Source of the DNA: JAWWPY01 sp964412845
GTDB taxonomy: Bacteria > Actinomycetota > Actinomycetes > Streptosporangiales > Streptosporangiaceae
Direction of reading: 5' to 3'
Assembly: GCA_964412845.1 (NCBI GenBank)
Contig: CAYPQM010000038.1
Location: 1 to 44,098 of the forward strand
DNA: 44,098 nucleotides
Part shown: positions 26,211 through 34,336 of the stretch, piece after piece
Layout: each line of letters opens with the position of its first letter
How positions within the stretch are numbered: the first letter of the stretch is position 1
Notes under the pieces: model-generated
The model's database searches: none
What the model saw: the letters and a program-made list of their open reading frames with translations, nothing else
What the model was told of the DNA's origin: nothing
Program-made: the position numbers and the translations under genes

Positions 26211-26300
26211 GGTGGAGTCGCCTAGTGGCCGAGGGCGCACGCCTCGAAAGCGTGTGAGGGGGCAACCCCTCCGTGGGTTCAAATCCCACCTCCACCGCCA
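26211..26300 (+). tRNA. tRNA-Ser (anticodon CGA)
   Basis: Acceptor GGTGGAG (26211-26217) pairs with CTCCACC (26290-26296); discriminator G and an encoded CCA follow. The anticodon stem CACGC/GCGTG holds the loop CTCGAAA (anticodon CGA). A long variable arm with GGGG/CCCC is present. Confidence 0.96.
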
Positions 26301-26401
26301 GTGTCACGAGCCGCGAGATCCGTGGTTGCCGCCGGGCGTCACCACCAGCACGCGAACGCCGTAACCTGCCGCGCCGGCCCTGCCACGCTGAGGAGTGTGG
26401 A

Positions 26402-27664
26402 GTGCTAGAGCCGCAGAGCACGGCGTTGTTCCTCATCCTCGTCGTGGCCTTCTGCGGGCTGCTGTGCTGGATGGCCGCTGTGCGACAGCCGGTTTTCCGG
26501 ATCCTCGCCGCCTGCCTCGCGTTCATCCCGGCGATGCTGTTCGGCGTGGCGGCCGTCAACAAGTATTACGACTACTACCAAAGCTGGAGTGCGGTATCGG
26601 CTGACCTGGGCGGGCAGCCGGCGATCCAGGGGCCGACGCTGCCGGCCGTGGACATCGCTTCGGGCCAGAGACTCGGCGCGATCCTCGGCAGCTCCATCAA
26701 CCTCGCGTCCGCGGCCGAGCAGGGTCAGACGTTCCGTCTCACGGTGCGAGGCAGGACCAGTCACCTGACCAGGCATGTCTATGTGTACCTGCCGCCGCAG
26801 TACTTCCGGGCGGCCTACCGCGGCTACCGGTTTCCGGTTATTGAGCTGATCCCCGGCTTCCCGGGCGGACCGCAAGACTGGATCAACGTGGTGGGCGTCA
26901 TCGCTTCCTACACGACGCTCCTCAACAACGGAGTGGCCAAGCCTGCGGCTCTCGTGATGCCCGACCCCAACGGCGGCCGACGCGTCTCACTCCAGTGCCT
27001 GAACGTGGTGCACGGTCCGCAGGATGCGACATTCCTCGCGTTGGACCTGCCTCGGTACCTGTCACAGGTGCTGCGCCTGCAGCCGCCGGGCCAGGCGTGG
27101 GGCATCGCCGGATACTCAGAAGGCGGATACTGTGCCGCCAACCTGGCCCTGATCTACCGGTTGCGCTATGGGTACTCGGGAGTGCTCAGCGGGTACTTCG
27201 TGCCCCTCAAGGATCAGCTACCCCGGCTTGTCTCGCCGTTCGGCAAGAACAAGGCGCTGCGCAGGCAGAACACGCCGTTCGACCGGCTGGTCACGCTGCC
27301 GGTGAGCGCCAGGATCCCGTTGTTCTGGCTCGGGGTGGGCAGCAAGGACCCGTCCGCGGTCGCCGACGGCCGCCGCTTCCAGCAGCTACTGCTGGCCCGG
27401 CAGCCCGGCGTCCAGTTGCACATGGAGCCGGGCGGCGGGCACACGATGACCACCTGGCGGGCACTGATGCCGCCGCTGCTCGAATGGATGACGCCCGGCC
27501 TTACCGAGGAGGCGCGGCACCCTGCGTCGACCGGGCTGGCTGCTCCTGCTGCGGCGACGCGTCGAGATCGAGTACCCGCGCATGCAACACAGAGCGCTGA
27601 TGGAGTGCTGCCCCAAGCGCCCGGTGCAAGCCATCCTCCAGATACAGCTCCCCGCGCCACCTGA
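26402..27664 (+). CDS. Membrane-anchored alpha/beta-hydrolase (esterase D/mycolyltransferase-like)
   Basis: A 420-residue protein with two N-terminal hydrophobic helices (8-28 and 32-52), then an extracellular putative-esterase domain: HVYVYLPPQYF, FPVIELIPGFPGGPQDW, nucleophile elbow GYSEGG (S239), and catalytic-His region GGGHTM. Such proteins hydrolyse or transfer acyl groups at the cell surface. GTG at 26402 has GAGGAG six bases upstream; the frame opens at 26273 inside the tRNA. The last 50 residues are Ala/Pro-rich and run antisense through the 3' part of the converging gene at 27501, so this tail is probably not conserved. Confidence 0.8.
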   Translation: MLEPQSTALFLILVVAFCGLLCWMAAVRQPVFRILAACLAFIPAMLFGVAAVNKYYDYYQSWSAVSADLGGQPAIQGPTLPAVDIASGQRLGAILGSSINLASAAEQGQTFRLTVRGRTSHLTRHVYVYLPPQYFRAAYRGYRFPVIELIPGFPGGPQDWINVVGVIASYTTLLNNGVAKPAALVMPDPNGGRRVSLQCLNVVHGPQDATFLALDLPRYLSQVLRLQPPGQAWGIAGYSEGGYCAANLALIYRLRYGYSGVLSGYFVPLKDQLPRLVSPFGKNKALRRQNTPFDRLVTLPVSARIPLFWLGVGSKDPSAVADGRRFQQLLLARQPGVQLHMEPGGGHTMTTWRALMPPLLEWMTPGLTEEARHPASTGLAAPAAATRRDRVPAHATQSADGVLPQAPGASHPPDTAPRAT

Positions 27665-27851
27665 TGACGTGCGGAAATAGATCGCCGTAGAACGTGGAGT
27701 CCTTGGCCAGCAGCAAGTGCAGATCGAGCACGGCCTTGGTGGTGATCAGCTGGTCCAGCCGGACCGCGCGCGGCGGAACCTGGGCCCACTCGCGAGTGCT
27801 CCGGGCATGATCGGGATAGGGGCGGCCCTCCCCGATCTGCTTGAAGATCAC
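27501..27851 (-). CDS. Conserved actinobacterial protein of unknown function (ParB-like DGLHR motif)
   Basis: A 116-residue protein beginning MIFKQIGEGRPYPDHARSTR. It carries RWRGELYLEDGLHRALGAAL, where DGLHR recalls the DGxHR motif of ParB/sulfiredoxin-like folds; this is only a motif resemblance. I recognise the overall sequence as a type widespread in actinobacteria but know no function. Its 3' end overlaps the convergent esterase gene by 164 bases, including the conserved helix, so both frames are used there. Confidence 0.72.
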   Translation of the reverse strand: MIFKQIGEGRPYPDHARSTREWAQVPPRAVRLDQLITTKAVLDLHLLLAKDSTFYGDLFPHVIRWRGELYLEDGLHRALGAALHQRSVLHARVLDLDASPQQEQPARSTQGAAPPR

Positions 27852-27903
27852 GCCACGAGTCTAGATGAGGACGGCGAGTACTGCCGGCCAGCCGCGGACT
27901 GCG

Positions 27904-28368
27904 TCAGATCCGGCGTGCCCGGCGGATCGACCAGATGAGGCCGCCCAATGCGAGCAGGGCGCCGGCCCCCTCGGCGATCGCCGAAAGCGCCTTGCCGGGC
28001 GGTCCCCAGGACGGCTCGTGCATGTTCGGCAGGAAGGCTAGCGATCCGACGTTGACGTAGGTGTACAGCACGACTGCCCCGACCGCGCTCGCCGCCACCA
28101 GGAACGCGATCAGCCAGACCAGCCGCCGCGGCCAGACCAGGACCGCGACCGCGACCACAATGGCCACCGCGGCCTGGATCCGGAACAACTCCCCCTGGCT
28201 GAACGTCACCGCGCTGGAATCGTAGAACGGCGCGTCCCGCAGGTGCACCACGGCGTCGACGACCAGCGCCGCGGCCGTGCCCACCCGGAGGACCCAGCCC
28301 GTGAGCGCACCTGGGTGCGTCCCGGCTTGGACGGCGTGCGCTGACTCGGCGGGCGCGTTAGGGCTCAT
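27904..28368 (-). CDS. Four-TM membrane protein, unknown function
   Basis: This 154-residue protein has four hydrophobic helices (about 24-42, 63-80, 85-108, 130-147) joined by short loops, the second loop carrying LRDAPFYDSSAVTFSQGELF. No family was recognised. AGAGGAAAA lies just before the ATG. It starts 39 bases after the upstream lipoprotein gene and is probably part of that operon. Confidence 0.72.
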   Translation of the reverse strand: MSPNAPAESAHAVQAGTHPGALTGWVLRVGTAAALVVDAVVHLRDAPFYDSSAVTFSQGELFRIQAAVAIVVAVAVLVWPRRLVWLIAFLVAASAVGAVVLYTYVNVGSLAFLPNMHEPSWGPPGKALSAIAEGAGALLALGGLIWSIRRARRI

Positions 28369-28407
28369 GGTTTTTCCTCTTTCCTCACTGCGCGGCTGGT
28401 GCTCGCA

Positions 28408-29082
28408 TCAGCGCGCCGCATACGTGTTGACCGCTTCCTCAAGCAGGCCCGCGTAGGTTCCCCAGTCCGCCGCCGGAGTGGCGGCGATCAGGACGCTCGC
28501 GCCGCGGCTGCCCTGGACGAAACAGGCGATCTCCCGGTAGTGGTTGGCGTGCACCTTGGTGGTGTAGGTGTCGAGCACGCACGATCCGCTGCCGCCGCGG
28601 AATGCCAATCCCGTGGCCTGGCCGGTCATCCGGGCGGCGCTTGCGTCGTCATCCAGCAGGTGCTCAACACGGAAGCCGGGCCAGTCCCGCAGCGTCTCGT
28701 TGCCCTGCTTGGGGGTCACGTTGAGGTACACCAGCACAGTGCCGGACTTCGTGGTGAGCCCCTCGGAAACGGTTCCCCGGTCACTGTCCAGCGCGTGCAG
28801 TGACCGTGGGTAGGACAGGACCGCCTCGCCGCCCGGCAGCGAGACGCGCTGCCAGCCGCCCGGGGTCGGCCGAGTGCGGAACCAGGCGAACCCCGCAGGG
28901 TCGCGGTGCCGGGCGGAAAGCTGCCCGGCACCGCTCGCCTGGCTGGAACCCGGCTGCCCCGCGCTGGTGCCGGTGTTGCTGGTGCCGGTGTTGCTGGCGC
29001 AGGCGGTGAGGGCGAAAGCCATGGCTACGCCCGTGGCCGTCGCGGCCGCGGTGAGCGCGGGGCGGCTTCGATGGATGCACAT
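28408..29082 (-). CDS. Secreted lipoprotein, unknown function
   Basis: A 224-residue protein with a lipoprotein signal (lipobox LTAC, Cys28) and a low-complexity linker including a duplicated NTGTS (15-bp direct repeat). The mature domain (60-224) has VSLPGGEAVLSYP, VLVYLNVTPKQGNE and RVEHLLDDD, with two cysteines in ...GSCVLDTYT and REIACFVQG that could pair. It resembles other actinobacterial surface lipoproteins without assigned function. GGGACGAAGG precedes the ATG. It is 33 bases downstream of the small lipoprotein gene. Confidence 0.75.
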   Translation of the reverse strand: MCIHRSRPALTAAATATGVAMAFALTACASNTGTSNTGTSAGQPGSSQASGAGQLSARHRDPAGFAWFRTRPTPGGWQRVSLPGGEAVLSYPRSLHALDSDRGTVSEGLTTKSGTVLVYLNVTPKQGNETLRDWPGFRVEHLLDDDASAARMTGQATGLAFRGGSGSCVLDTYTTKVHANHYREIACFVQGSRGASVLIAATPAADWGTYAGLLEEAVNTYAAR

Positions 29083-29115
29083 CGGCCTTCGTCCCAGTGC
29101 GTTCGCTATCGCGCC

Positions 29116-29367
29116 TCAGATGTTCCCGTCGCCGTCGCTCGGGCCACCGCTGTTGTCCGCGTCATGATCCCCGCTGCCGTTCTGCGGGATCGAGCCGCCG
29201 CCGCCGCTGCTACTGCTCGCGGCCTGCTGCGGGGTCGAGCTCTGTGCGCTCGCTGGCGTAGCCGGACTGGACGTGTGGCTCTTGGCGGCGTGCGATGAGC
29301 CACCGCAGGCCGTTACGAGTGCCATGACTGCGGCAGACATGATCATCAGAAGGCGCTTCTTGGTCAT
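29116..29367 (-). CDS. Small Ser/Gly-rich lipoprotein
   Basis: An 83-residue lipoprotein: KKR start, hydrophobic core, lipobox VTAC (Cys21), then a 60-residue low-complexity Ser/Thr/Gly/Asp tail with no domain. GGAG lies seven bases before the ATG. First gene of a three-gene envelope unit (29367 down to 27904). Confidence 0.72.
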   Translation of the reverse strand: MTKKRLLMIMSAAVMALVTACGGSSHAAKSHTSSPATPASAQSSTPQQAASSSSGGGGSIPQNGSGDHDADNSGGPSDGDGNI

Positions 29368-29494
29368 GAATCTGCTCCGTTAGCTGGAAGGTCCGCTCTT
29401 GGACTGTCACGGACCTTACCGCTGCCCGGTTCACCGCCTGCCGCAAAATCCGGTCATTAAGGCACAAATGGTGTCCGCTGCGCACGCCGGCAAC

Positions 29495-29558
29495 GTGCTG
29501 GACCCGCTGGCTGCTGGACCCGCGGGCTGCTGGACCCGCGGGCTGCTGGACCCGCGGG
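29495..29558 (+). repeat. 16-bp tandem repeat
   Basis: Three exact copies of ctgctggacccgcggg (29511-29526, 29527-29542, 29543-29558) are preceded by a near copy (29495-29510). Each contains the palindrome cccgcggg. It lies between the LysM gene's 3' end and the lipoprotein gene's promoter region. Confidence 0.93.
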
Positions 29559-29583
29559 CTGGGCTGACCCGGTGGCTCGGCTG

Positions 29584-30393
29584 TCAGCAGCGCCCCCGGT
29601 AAGCCCCGTCCACCCAGGTGGTCCATGGCCACCAGCTGGTGCCGTTGTGCGACATGATGACCGCCGACCGTGCGTTGCCGTATGCGTTGTAAGTGGACAG
29701 CGCGCCGTTGACCGGGTTGATCTGCCAGTAGCCGCGTTCACCCACGCCTCCCGTCGCGTACTGCCGGCCCCCGGACTCGGCCATGGCGATGGACGCCGCG
29801 GTGACCTCCGCGCGGGCTGATCCCCCCGCCGACCGCCACAGTGCCTCCAGGCCGCCGCAGCTCAGCGTTCCATGCAGGCCGGTGGCGTGCTGGCTGCTGG
29901 TCGATGGCTTGGCGTGCTTGGGCTTGTGCGTGGTGCTGACCGAGGTGGTGTGCGTGCCGGTGTGCGTGCTCGCGTGCGAGGCGGGGAGGTGGTGCGGGAC
30001 GCTCAGCACCTGTCCGACATAGATCATCCCCGGGCTGCGGATCTTCGACCGGTTCGCCTGGTAGAGCCGTGGCCAGTCGGCGGCCCGGCCGTAGAACCGT
30101 TGCGCGATTCCTGACAAGGTGTCCCCGGGCCGGACGGTGTACCTGCGACTGGCCACGTGGACCGGGCGGACCACCGCGTCCAGGTGGGCGCGGACCACGT
30201 GCTGAGCCACCGCCGCGGGCCGCGCCGGAGCGGACTGGTGGATCTGCGGAGTCCCCGCCAGCGCGCCAACCACCACCACGGCGGGAGCTGCCTTGCCCGC
30301 CCTTTGCGCTACCTTCTCCGCTGGCGAAGGCGCCGCGTGGTGCCCGGTTCGCCTGATCTTCCTTGGCCTGCGATGCCTGGATCCTGAACTCAC
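29584..30393 (-). CDS. Secreted LysM protein with lysozyme/transglycosylase-like domain
   Basis: This 269-residue exported protein likely acts on peptidoglycan. A basic N-terminus precedes a hydrophobic export segment (KAAPAVVVVGALAG). A LysM domain spans about 75-123 (YTVRPGDTLSGIAQRFYG to GQVLSVP), then a Thr/His/Lys-rich linker. The C-terminal lysozyme-fold domain has IAMAESGG with the probable catalytic glutamate, GYWQINP and NGTSWWPW. Start GTG at 30393 follows AGGAAG; the frame is open to 30504, but the extra residues look non-coding. No c-di-AMP riboswitch was recognised upstream. Confidence 0.82.
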   Translation of the reverse strand: MSSGSRHRRPRKIRRTGHHAAPSPAEKVAQRAGKAAPAVVVVGALAGTPQIHQSAPARPAAVAQHVVRAHLDAVVRPVHVASRRYTVRPGDTLSGIAQRFYGRAADWPRLYQANRSKIRSPGMIYVGQVLSVPHHLPASHASTHTGTHTTSVSTTHKPKHAKPSTSSQHATGLHGTLSCGGLEALWRSAGGSARAEVTAASIAMAESGGRQYATGGVGERGYWQINPVNGALSTYNAYGNARSAVIMSHNGTSWWPWTTWVDGAYRGRC

Positions 30394-30661
30394 GAAGCTT
30401 CCTAACGCCGGAACGTGGCCGCCTGCCAAAGCCCCCGACCCCTGCCGCCGAGGCTGCCGTCCACTCTCACCCAGGCAGCATGCCAGGACATTTGTCTTGA
30501 TCACCGATAAACAGAACTAGTGGCGCACTACGGAGAATGGATGAACAAAACGGTAGTAAACACGCGTACCACGAGGGCTCACGGTTATCGGGCGTTCCAA
30601 CATCCACCCGGACCCCCTCGGCCTCACCCGTAAGCCGGCCAAGCGGTGCTGAACTGGGCGC

Positions 30662-31351
30662 ATGGCGGACACGGATGGCGCTGCGGCCGCCTGGAACGCC
30701 GAGTACCGGGCAGGCCGCTATCGTCATGAGCCGCCGGTGGCTTTCACCGAGGACATCCTGGCCGCCGCCCGTGCGTCCGGCCTGACCCGCGGGATCTACG
30801 TCGGCTGCGGCAACGGCCGTAACTACCTGCCGCTGGTGGCCGGTGGCCTGGACCTGACCGGCCTGGACATCTCCGCCGCCGCCATCACCCAGTTGGCCAC
30901 CCGCGCCCCGCGCAGACGCCGCAACCTCATCTGCGGCGACCTGACCACGCTGCCCCCCGCCGCGACGTACCCGCTGGTCATCGGCATCCAGGTATTCCAG
31001 CACGGCGATCGCGCCGCCGCCCACGCGCACATCCGGTCAGCCCAACGCCGGGTCGCCGCGGGCGGCCTGTTCTGCCTGCGGGTCAATGCGACAGGGACGG
31101 ACATCTGGCCGGAACACGAGGTGACCGAGCAGTACCCAGATGGCGGACTCACTATCCGCTACCTGACCGGGCCCAAGCGGAACCTGCACATTCACTTTTT
31201 CAGCGCCGCCGAGCTGGACAGCCTGCTGTGCGCGGGATTCGAGCCGGTTATGCCGCCGCGGCTGTGCCGCGCCCGGCGGACCCCGCCGCGGCCCGGTCAG
31301 TGGTCCCAGTGGGAAGCCATCTGGCGGAGAACGGGAGATTCGCACTCCTGA
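30662..31351 (+). CDS. Class I SAM-dependent methyltransferase
   Basis: A 229-residue cytoplasmic methyltransferase of the Methyltransf_11/25 type. Motif I is GIYVGCGNGRNYLPLV, motif II is LTGLDISAAAI, and LICGDLTTLPPA follows in the place of motif III. The N-terminus AAAAWNAEYRAGRYRHEPP resembles thiopurine/TehB-like methyltransferases; the substrate is unknown. Divergent from the LysM gene, with a 268-base shared upstream region holding both promoters. Confidence 0.82.
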   Translation: MADTDGAAAAWNAEYRAGRYRHEPPVAFTEDILAAARASGLTRGIYVGCGNGRNYLPLVAGGLDLTGLDISAAAITQLATRAPRRRRNLICGDLTTLPPAATYPLVIGIQVFQHGDRAAAHAHIRSAQRRVAAGGLFCLRVNATGTDIWPEHEVTEQYPDGGLTIRYLTGPKRNLHIHFFSAAELDSLLCAGFEPVMPPRLCRARRTPPRPGQWSQWEAIWRRTGDSHS

Positions 31352-31378
31352 GTGCTGCCGCTGCGGACGGCGCAGCGG

Positions 31379-32455
31379 TCAGTGCACCATCAGAGAGGAC
31401 GTCAGGTCGCGCTTCGCGTCGACGATCAGGCAGCTGATCGTCCGGTGGCCGTCAGCCCAGGAGCCCGAGAACGGGTAGAGGAAGTGGAGTTCCATCGTGG
31501 CGGTAACCTTCGACTTGACCAGGTTGCCGGAGATCCTGGCCCGGCAGCCCCGGTCAGCCTGCCGCAGCAGGGACGACCTCCCCGGGTAACCCGTGCCCGT
31601 CACCCGGAACTCGGCGAACATCTGGGCGTTATGCCCGGTCGTGCACGGGACAACGGACACGTAGCTGACGCCGAGACTCGCGTCCGCCCCGGTCGGGTTC
31701 TGGAAGCAGTCACCCACCCGCAGCGAGAAGACATTGGTGTTTCCCCCGCCGCTGGTCTGGCCAGTCGCGGGCGAGGGGTGGGAGGCGATTCCGAGCGCGA
31801 TCAGCCCGCCCAGGATCACGATCCATACACCGGAAAGCACCAGGCCGGCGATCGCAAACCCCTTCCCGCCCTGCGGCCGGCGGCGGATCTGGACCAGCGC
31901 CATGATGCCGAAGACGATGCTGAAGATAAGGCTCAGGCCAACAAAGCCCAATATCCCCGCGATGAACGAGGCAATGGCGTAGCCATTCTTGGCCGGGGGC
32001 TGCCCTGGGTAGCCGGGCCCGGAGTAGCCGAACCCGGGATAGCCGGGCCCCGGGTAGCCCGGATACGTCTGGCCCGGTGGGGTCTGGCCTGGGTAGGCCT
32101 GCCAGGCTGGGGTGTCGGTGGGTGGGGTCTGGCCTGGGTAGGCCTGCCATGGTGGGGTGTCGGTCGGAGGGCCCTGGCCGGGGTAGGCCTGCCACGGCGA
32201 GGGGTTCACCGGCTCGGCCGTTGTTGGTGGCGGCTGGCCTGGTGGCGCCCAGGGCGGCACGCTCTGGGCGGGCTCGGTACCTGCCGGCGGCGGCGCGGCG
32301 GCGGCAGTGTCATCGGGCGCGGCGTCGTCAGAGACCCACAGCGGCCATCCGGCGGGCATTGGTGGCCAGGCCGGGTCAGGCTGCCAGCCAGGCGGCGGCG
32401 CGAAACCCTCGGGAGCCGGCGGCCAGCCGGGTGCCGGGTTGAATCGGAGTCCCAT
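31379..32455 (-). CDS. Proline-rich DUF4190/septum-formation-type membrane protein
   Basis: A 358-residue protein. Residues 1-155 are Pro/Gly/Tyr-rich with tandem PPTDTPxWQAYPGQ units (DNA period near 42 bp). Two transmembrane helices (160-185, 200-225) form a DUF4190-like hairpin. The C-terminal extracellular domain (240-358) has LRVGDCFQNP and VVPCTTGHNAQMFAEF, typical of the actinobacterial septum-formation family. GGGGAG lies eight bases before the ATG. A role near the division site is inferred from the family name only. Confidence 0.8.
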   Translation of the reverse strand: MGLRFNPAPGWPPAPEGFAPPPGWQPDPAWPPMPAGWPLWVSDDAAPDDTAAAAPPPAGTEPAQSVPPWAPPGQPPPTTAEPVNPSPWQAYPGQGPPTDTPPWQAYPGQTPPTDTPAWQAYPGQTPPGQTYPGYPGPGYPGFGYSGPGYPGQPPAKNGYAIASFIAGILGFVGLSLIFSIVFGIMALVQIRRRPQGGKGFAIAGLVLSGVWIVILGGLIALGIASHPSPATGQTSGGGNTNVFSLRVGDCFQNPTGADASLGVSYVSVVPCTTGHNAQMFAEFRVTGTGYPGRSSLLRQADRGCRARISGNLVKSKVTATMELHFLYPFSGSWADGHRTISCLIVDAKRDLTSSLMVH

Positions 32456-32884
32456 GAGGCCAACTCCCCGATCGATCTACAAGACGGGCCCTGGGCGCAG
32501 CTTAGCGCCAGTCGGATATATCAGGCAGAGCCGCATAAATTTACCCGAAGAGTGTCACTCGGGGACCGTCGGGTGACACTTTGCTCGTGGGCTTCGGGTG
32601 AGGGTCCGATGACCCGCGCGGAATAGTGATCAGCCGACCGGGCAATGCCTTGCGGCCGGGGATTTTCAGGCACGCCCGTGGGCATGGCCACGGCGGGCTG
32701 GCGACACTGGCGGAGGATAAGAGATTCGAACTCCTGAGGGATTGCCCCCAACACGCATTCCAACACTGCTGATGTGCGTTCGTGAGGGTCCGCCACCGTC
32801 CTTGACCTGTACCGCCGCGCGCCGCGCGGCCGACCGCGAACAGTCTCGGACGCACCTCGGCCGAGGTGCCGCCTCGCGGTCGCG
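32456..32884. other. Intergenic region with nested inverted repeat and tRNA fragment
   Basis: No credible gene. An interrupted inverted repeat is at 32543-32558 with 32573-32580 and 32592-32599 (acccgaag+agtgtcac against gtgacact and cttcgggt). A displaced tRNA-Ser 3' half lies at 32707-32763. The promoter of the proline-rich gene should be here. Confidence 0.6.
32707..32763 (-). pseudogene. Displaced 3' half of tRNA-Ser(GGA), possible att remnant
   Basis: These 57 bases match the 3' half (anticodon loop to CCA) of tRNA-Ser(GGA) at 34336-34392, same orientation, with 3 mismatches. There is no 5' half, so it cannot be functional. Position and direction are those of the far attachment site of an element that inserted into the tRNA's 3' end. 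Confidence 0.88.
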
Positions 32885-33532
32885 CTAGGCCATTGCGGAT
32901 ACCGGGGTCCACAGGGCGTCGATGGTGCGCTCGGCCTCGGCGAGACTCTGATCGGCCAGCGGGATCAGTCCGGCCATGGCCGGGTTCGTATGGGCGAGTG
33001 TTAGCTCGGCGGTGATGAAGCGCGGTTCCAGGCCGGTGAGCGAGATGGCGTGCGGAAGCCATGGTTCTGCGTGGTCCCACCCGTAGCGGGGTGTGCCTTC
33101 GGCGTAGCCCCCGCCGCGGCTGGCGAGTACGACGAACTCGCGGCCGCCGAGCAGGGGGGCCTTGGTCTCGGGATCGATCGACAGTCCGGGCGCGATGAGG
33201 TGGTCGACCCAGGCCTTGACGCTGCTGGGTGCCCCGAAGTTGTACAGCGGAAGCCCGAGCAGGATCGTGTCCGCTTCTTTGATCTCGCCGATCAGTTCTT
33301 CTGTCCGGGCCCACGAGGCGGCCTGGGCCGGGGTGCGGAGCTCGGGCGGCACTATCCGGGCTAGGCCGGTGGACGTGTCGAAGTGCGGGACGGGATGGCT
33401 GCCCAGGTCCCGGTAGGTGACGGTGCCACCGGGGTGCGCAGCGAGCCAGGCGCCGCGGGCGCGGGCGGTCAGCTTGCGGCTGACGGAACGATCACCCTGG
33501 ATGCTTGAGTCGATGTGCAGCAGGTGCGCCAC
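32885..33532 (-). CDS. azoR: FMN-dependent NADH-azoreductase (AzoR-like quinone reductase)
   Basis: This 215-residue flavodoxin-fold enzyme is predicted to reduce azo compounds and quinones with NAD(P)H and FMN in the cytoplasm. Landmarks: HIDSSIQGDRSVSRKL (phosphate-binding start), LLGLPLYNFGAPSSVKAWVD (FMN-binding loop), and FVVLASRGGGYAEGTPRYGW. GTG at 33532 follows AAGGGGAACGAA. It is divergent from a marR gene, the usual arrangement for an electrophile-induced reductase. Confidence 0.9.
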   Translation of the reverse strand: MAHLLHIDSSIQGDRSVSRKLTARARGAWLAAHPGGTVTYRDLGSHPVPHFDTSTGLARIVPPELRTPAQAASWARTEELIGEIKEADTILLGLPLYNFGAPSSVKAWVDHLIAPGLSIDPETKAPLLGGREFVVLASRGGGYAEGTPRYGWDHAEPWLPHAISLTGLEPRFITAELTLAHTNPAMAGLIPLADQSLAEAERTIDALWTPVSAMA

Positions 33533-33534
33533 TT

Positions 33535-33616
33535 CGTTCCCCTTCCATATATGGTTGGTGAAGCACTAATCATTTATATCACATAGATAGATAGTGCGAG
33601 CGGGTACACTTGCCAT
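33535..33616. promoter_or_regulatory. azoR/marR divergent promoter with candidate operators
   Basis: An AT-rich spacer with the palindrome ccatatatgg (33545-33554), the inverted repeat gcacta (33563-33568) / tagtgc (33592-33597), and direct atag repeats. These are plausible MarR binding sites controlling both genes. Inferred from position; no consensus is known to me for this regulator. Confidence 0.5.
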
Positions 33617-34078
33617 ATGGCTCAACTGCCTGTGATCAACCAGCCGACCCACCACCCGGGTGCGCTGATTGACCACCTTGCGCGCAGGATGCGCCTGCGG
33701 GCCGAGGCGGTGCTGGCGCCGCTGGGCCTGCGGCCGCGTCACCTGGTGGCGCTGACGGTGCTGCGGGATCGCGGCGGCAGCACTCAGCAGGCGCTCGCCG
33801 CAACGCTGGAGATGGACGGAACGAACATCGTCGGGCTGCTCAACGAGCTTGAAGCCAAGCAGCTGATCGAACGGCGGCGCTCGCCCGAGGACCGGCGGCG
33901 GCATGTGGTCGAGCTCACTGGTGCCGGCGCGGAGCAGCTCGCGAAGGCCGAGGGTGCGCTGTCAGCGGTTGAGGACGAGGTGCTCGGCGCGCTCGACGAA
34001 ACCCAGCGCGAGACGCTCTACAACCTGCTTCAGCAGGCGGCCGCCGGGACAGTCGTGAGCTGCGCCACAGAGGACTAG
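33617..34078 (+). CDS. MarR-family transcriptional regulator
   Basis: A 153-residue dimeric winged-helix repressor. The DNA-binding part runs from LTVLRDRGGSTQQALAATLE through MDGTNIVGLLNELEAKQLIE (recognition helix) to the wing ERRRSPEDRRRHVVELT; N- and C-terminal helices form the dimer. It is divergent from azoR and probably represses both genes until a reactive ligand binds. Start at ATG 33617; the intergenic AT-rich DNA gives no strong ribosome-binding site. Confidence 0.9.
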   Translation: MAQLPVINQPTHHPGALIDHLARRMRLRAEAVLAPLGLRPRHLVALTVLRDRGGSTQQALAATLEMDGTNIVGLLNELEAKQLIERRRSPEDRRRHVVELTGAGAEQLAKAEGALSAVEDEVLGALDETQRETLYNLLQQAAAGTVVSCATED

Positions 34079-34336
34079 ATGATCTGTCCAAGGGGGTGCC
34101 TGCACCTGGTCGCCACCCTCGGGAGCCTGCCCATCGACTCGCCCTGACCGGCGGCAAAGCCGACGAACGCCAGGTGCTGCCGGGCATCCTGGCGGGCGCA
34201 TAGGGTTCCAAACAGGTCTCATATCTAACCGCGCTGACCTGAAGGAGTGCGCCTGATGGGCGGGTGGAATGAGACTGCGCACCAGGCGGCCCAGGGCCGG
34301 GCCGTCACCAGAGCAAACGTTGTTACTGGTCTGAGC

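Noticed and set aside
30394..30661. c-di-AMP (ydaO) riboswitch upstream of the LysM gene
   Set aside because: Such riboswitches often precede actinobacterial cell-wall hydrolases, but the consensus helices and conserved loops could not be found here on the minus strand.
31352..32626. 424-residue plus-strand frame opposite the proline-rich gene
   Set aside because: Shadow of the proline-rich repeats; the minus strand has the DUF4190 helices and a good ribosome-binding site.
32707..32763. A fourth functional tRNA-Ser gene
   Set aside because: Only the 3' half is present; after the anticodon loop the sequence diverges and no 5' acceptor strand is found.
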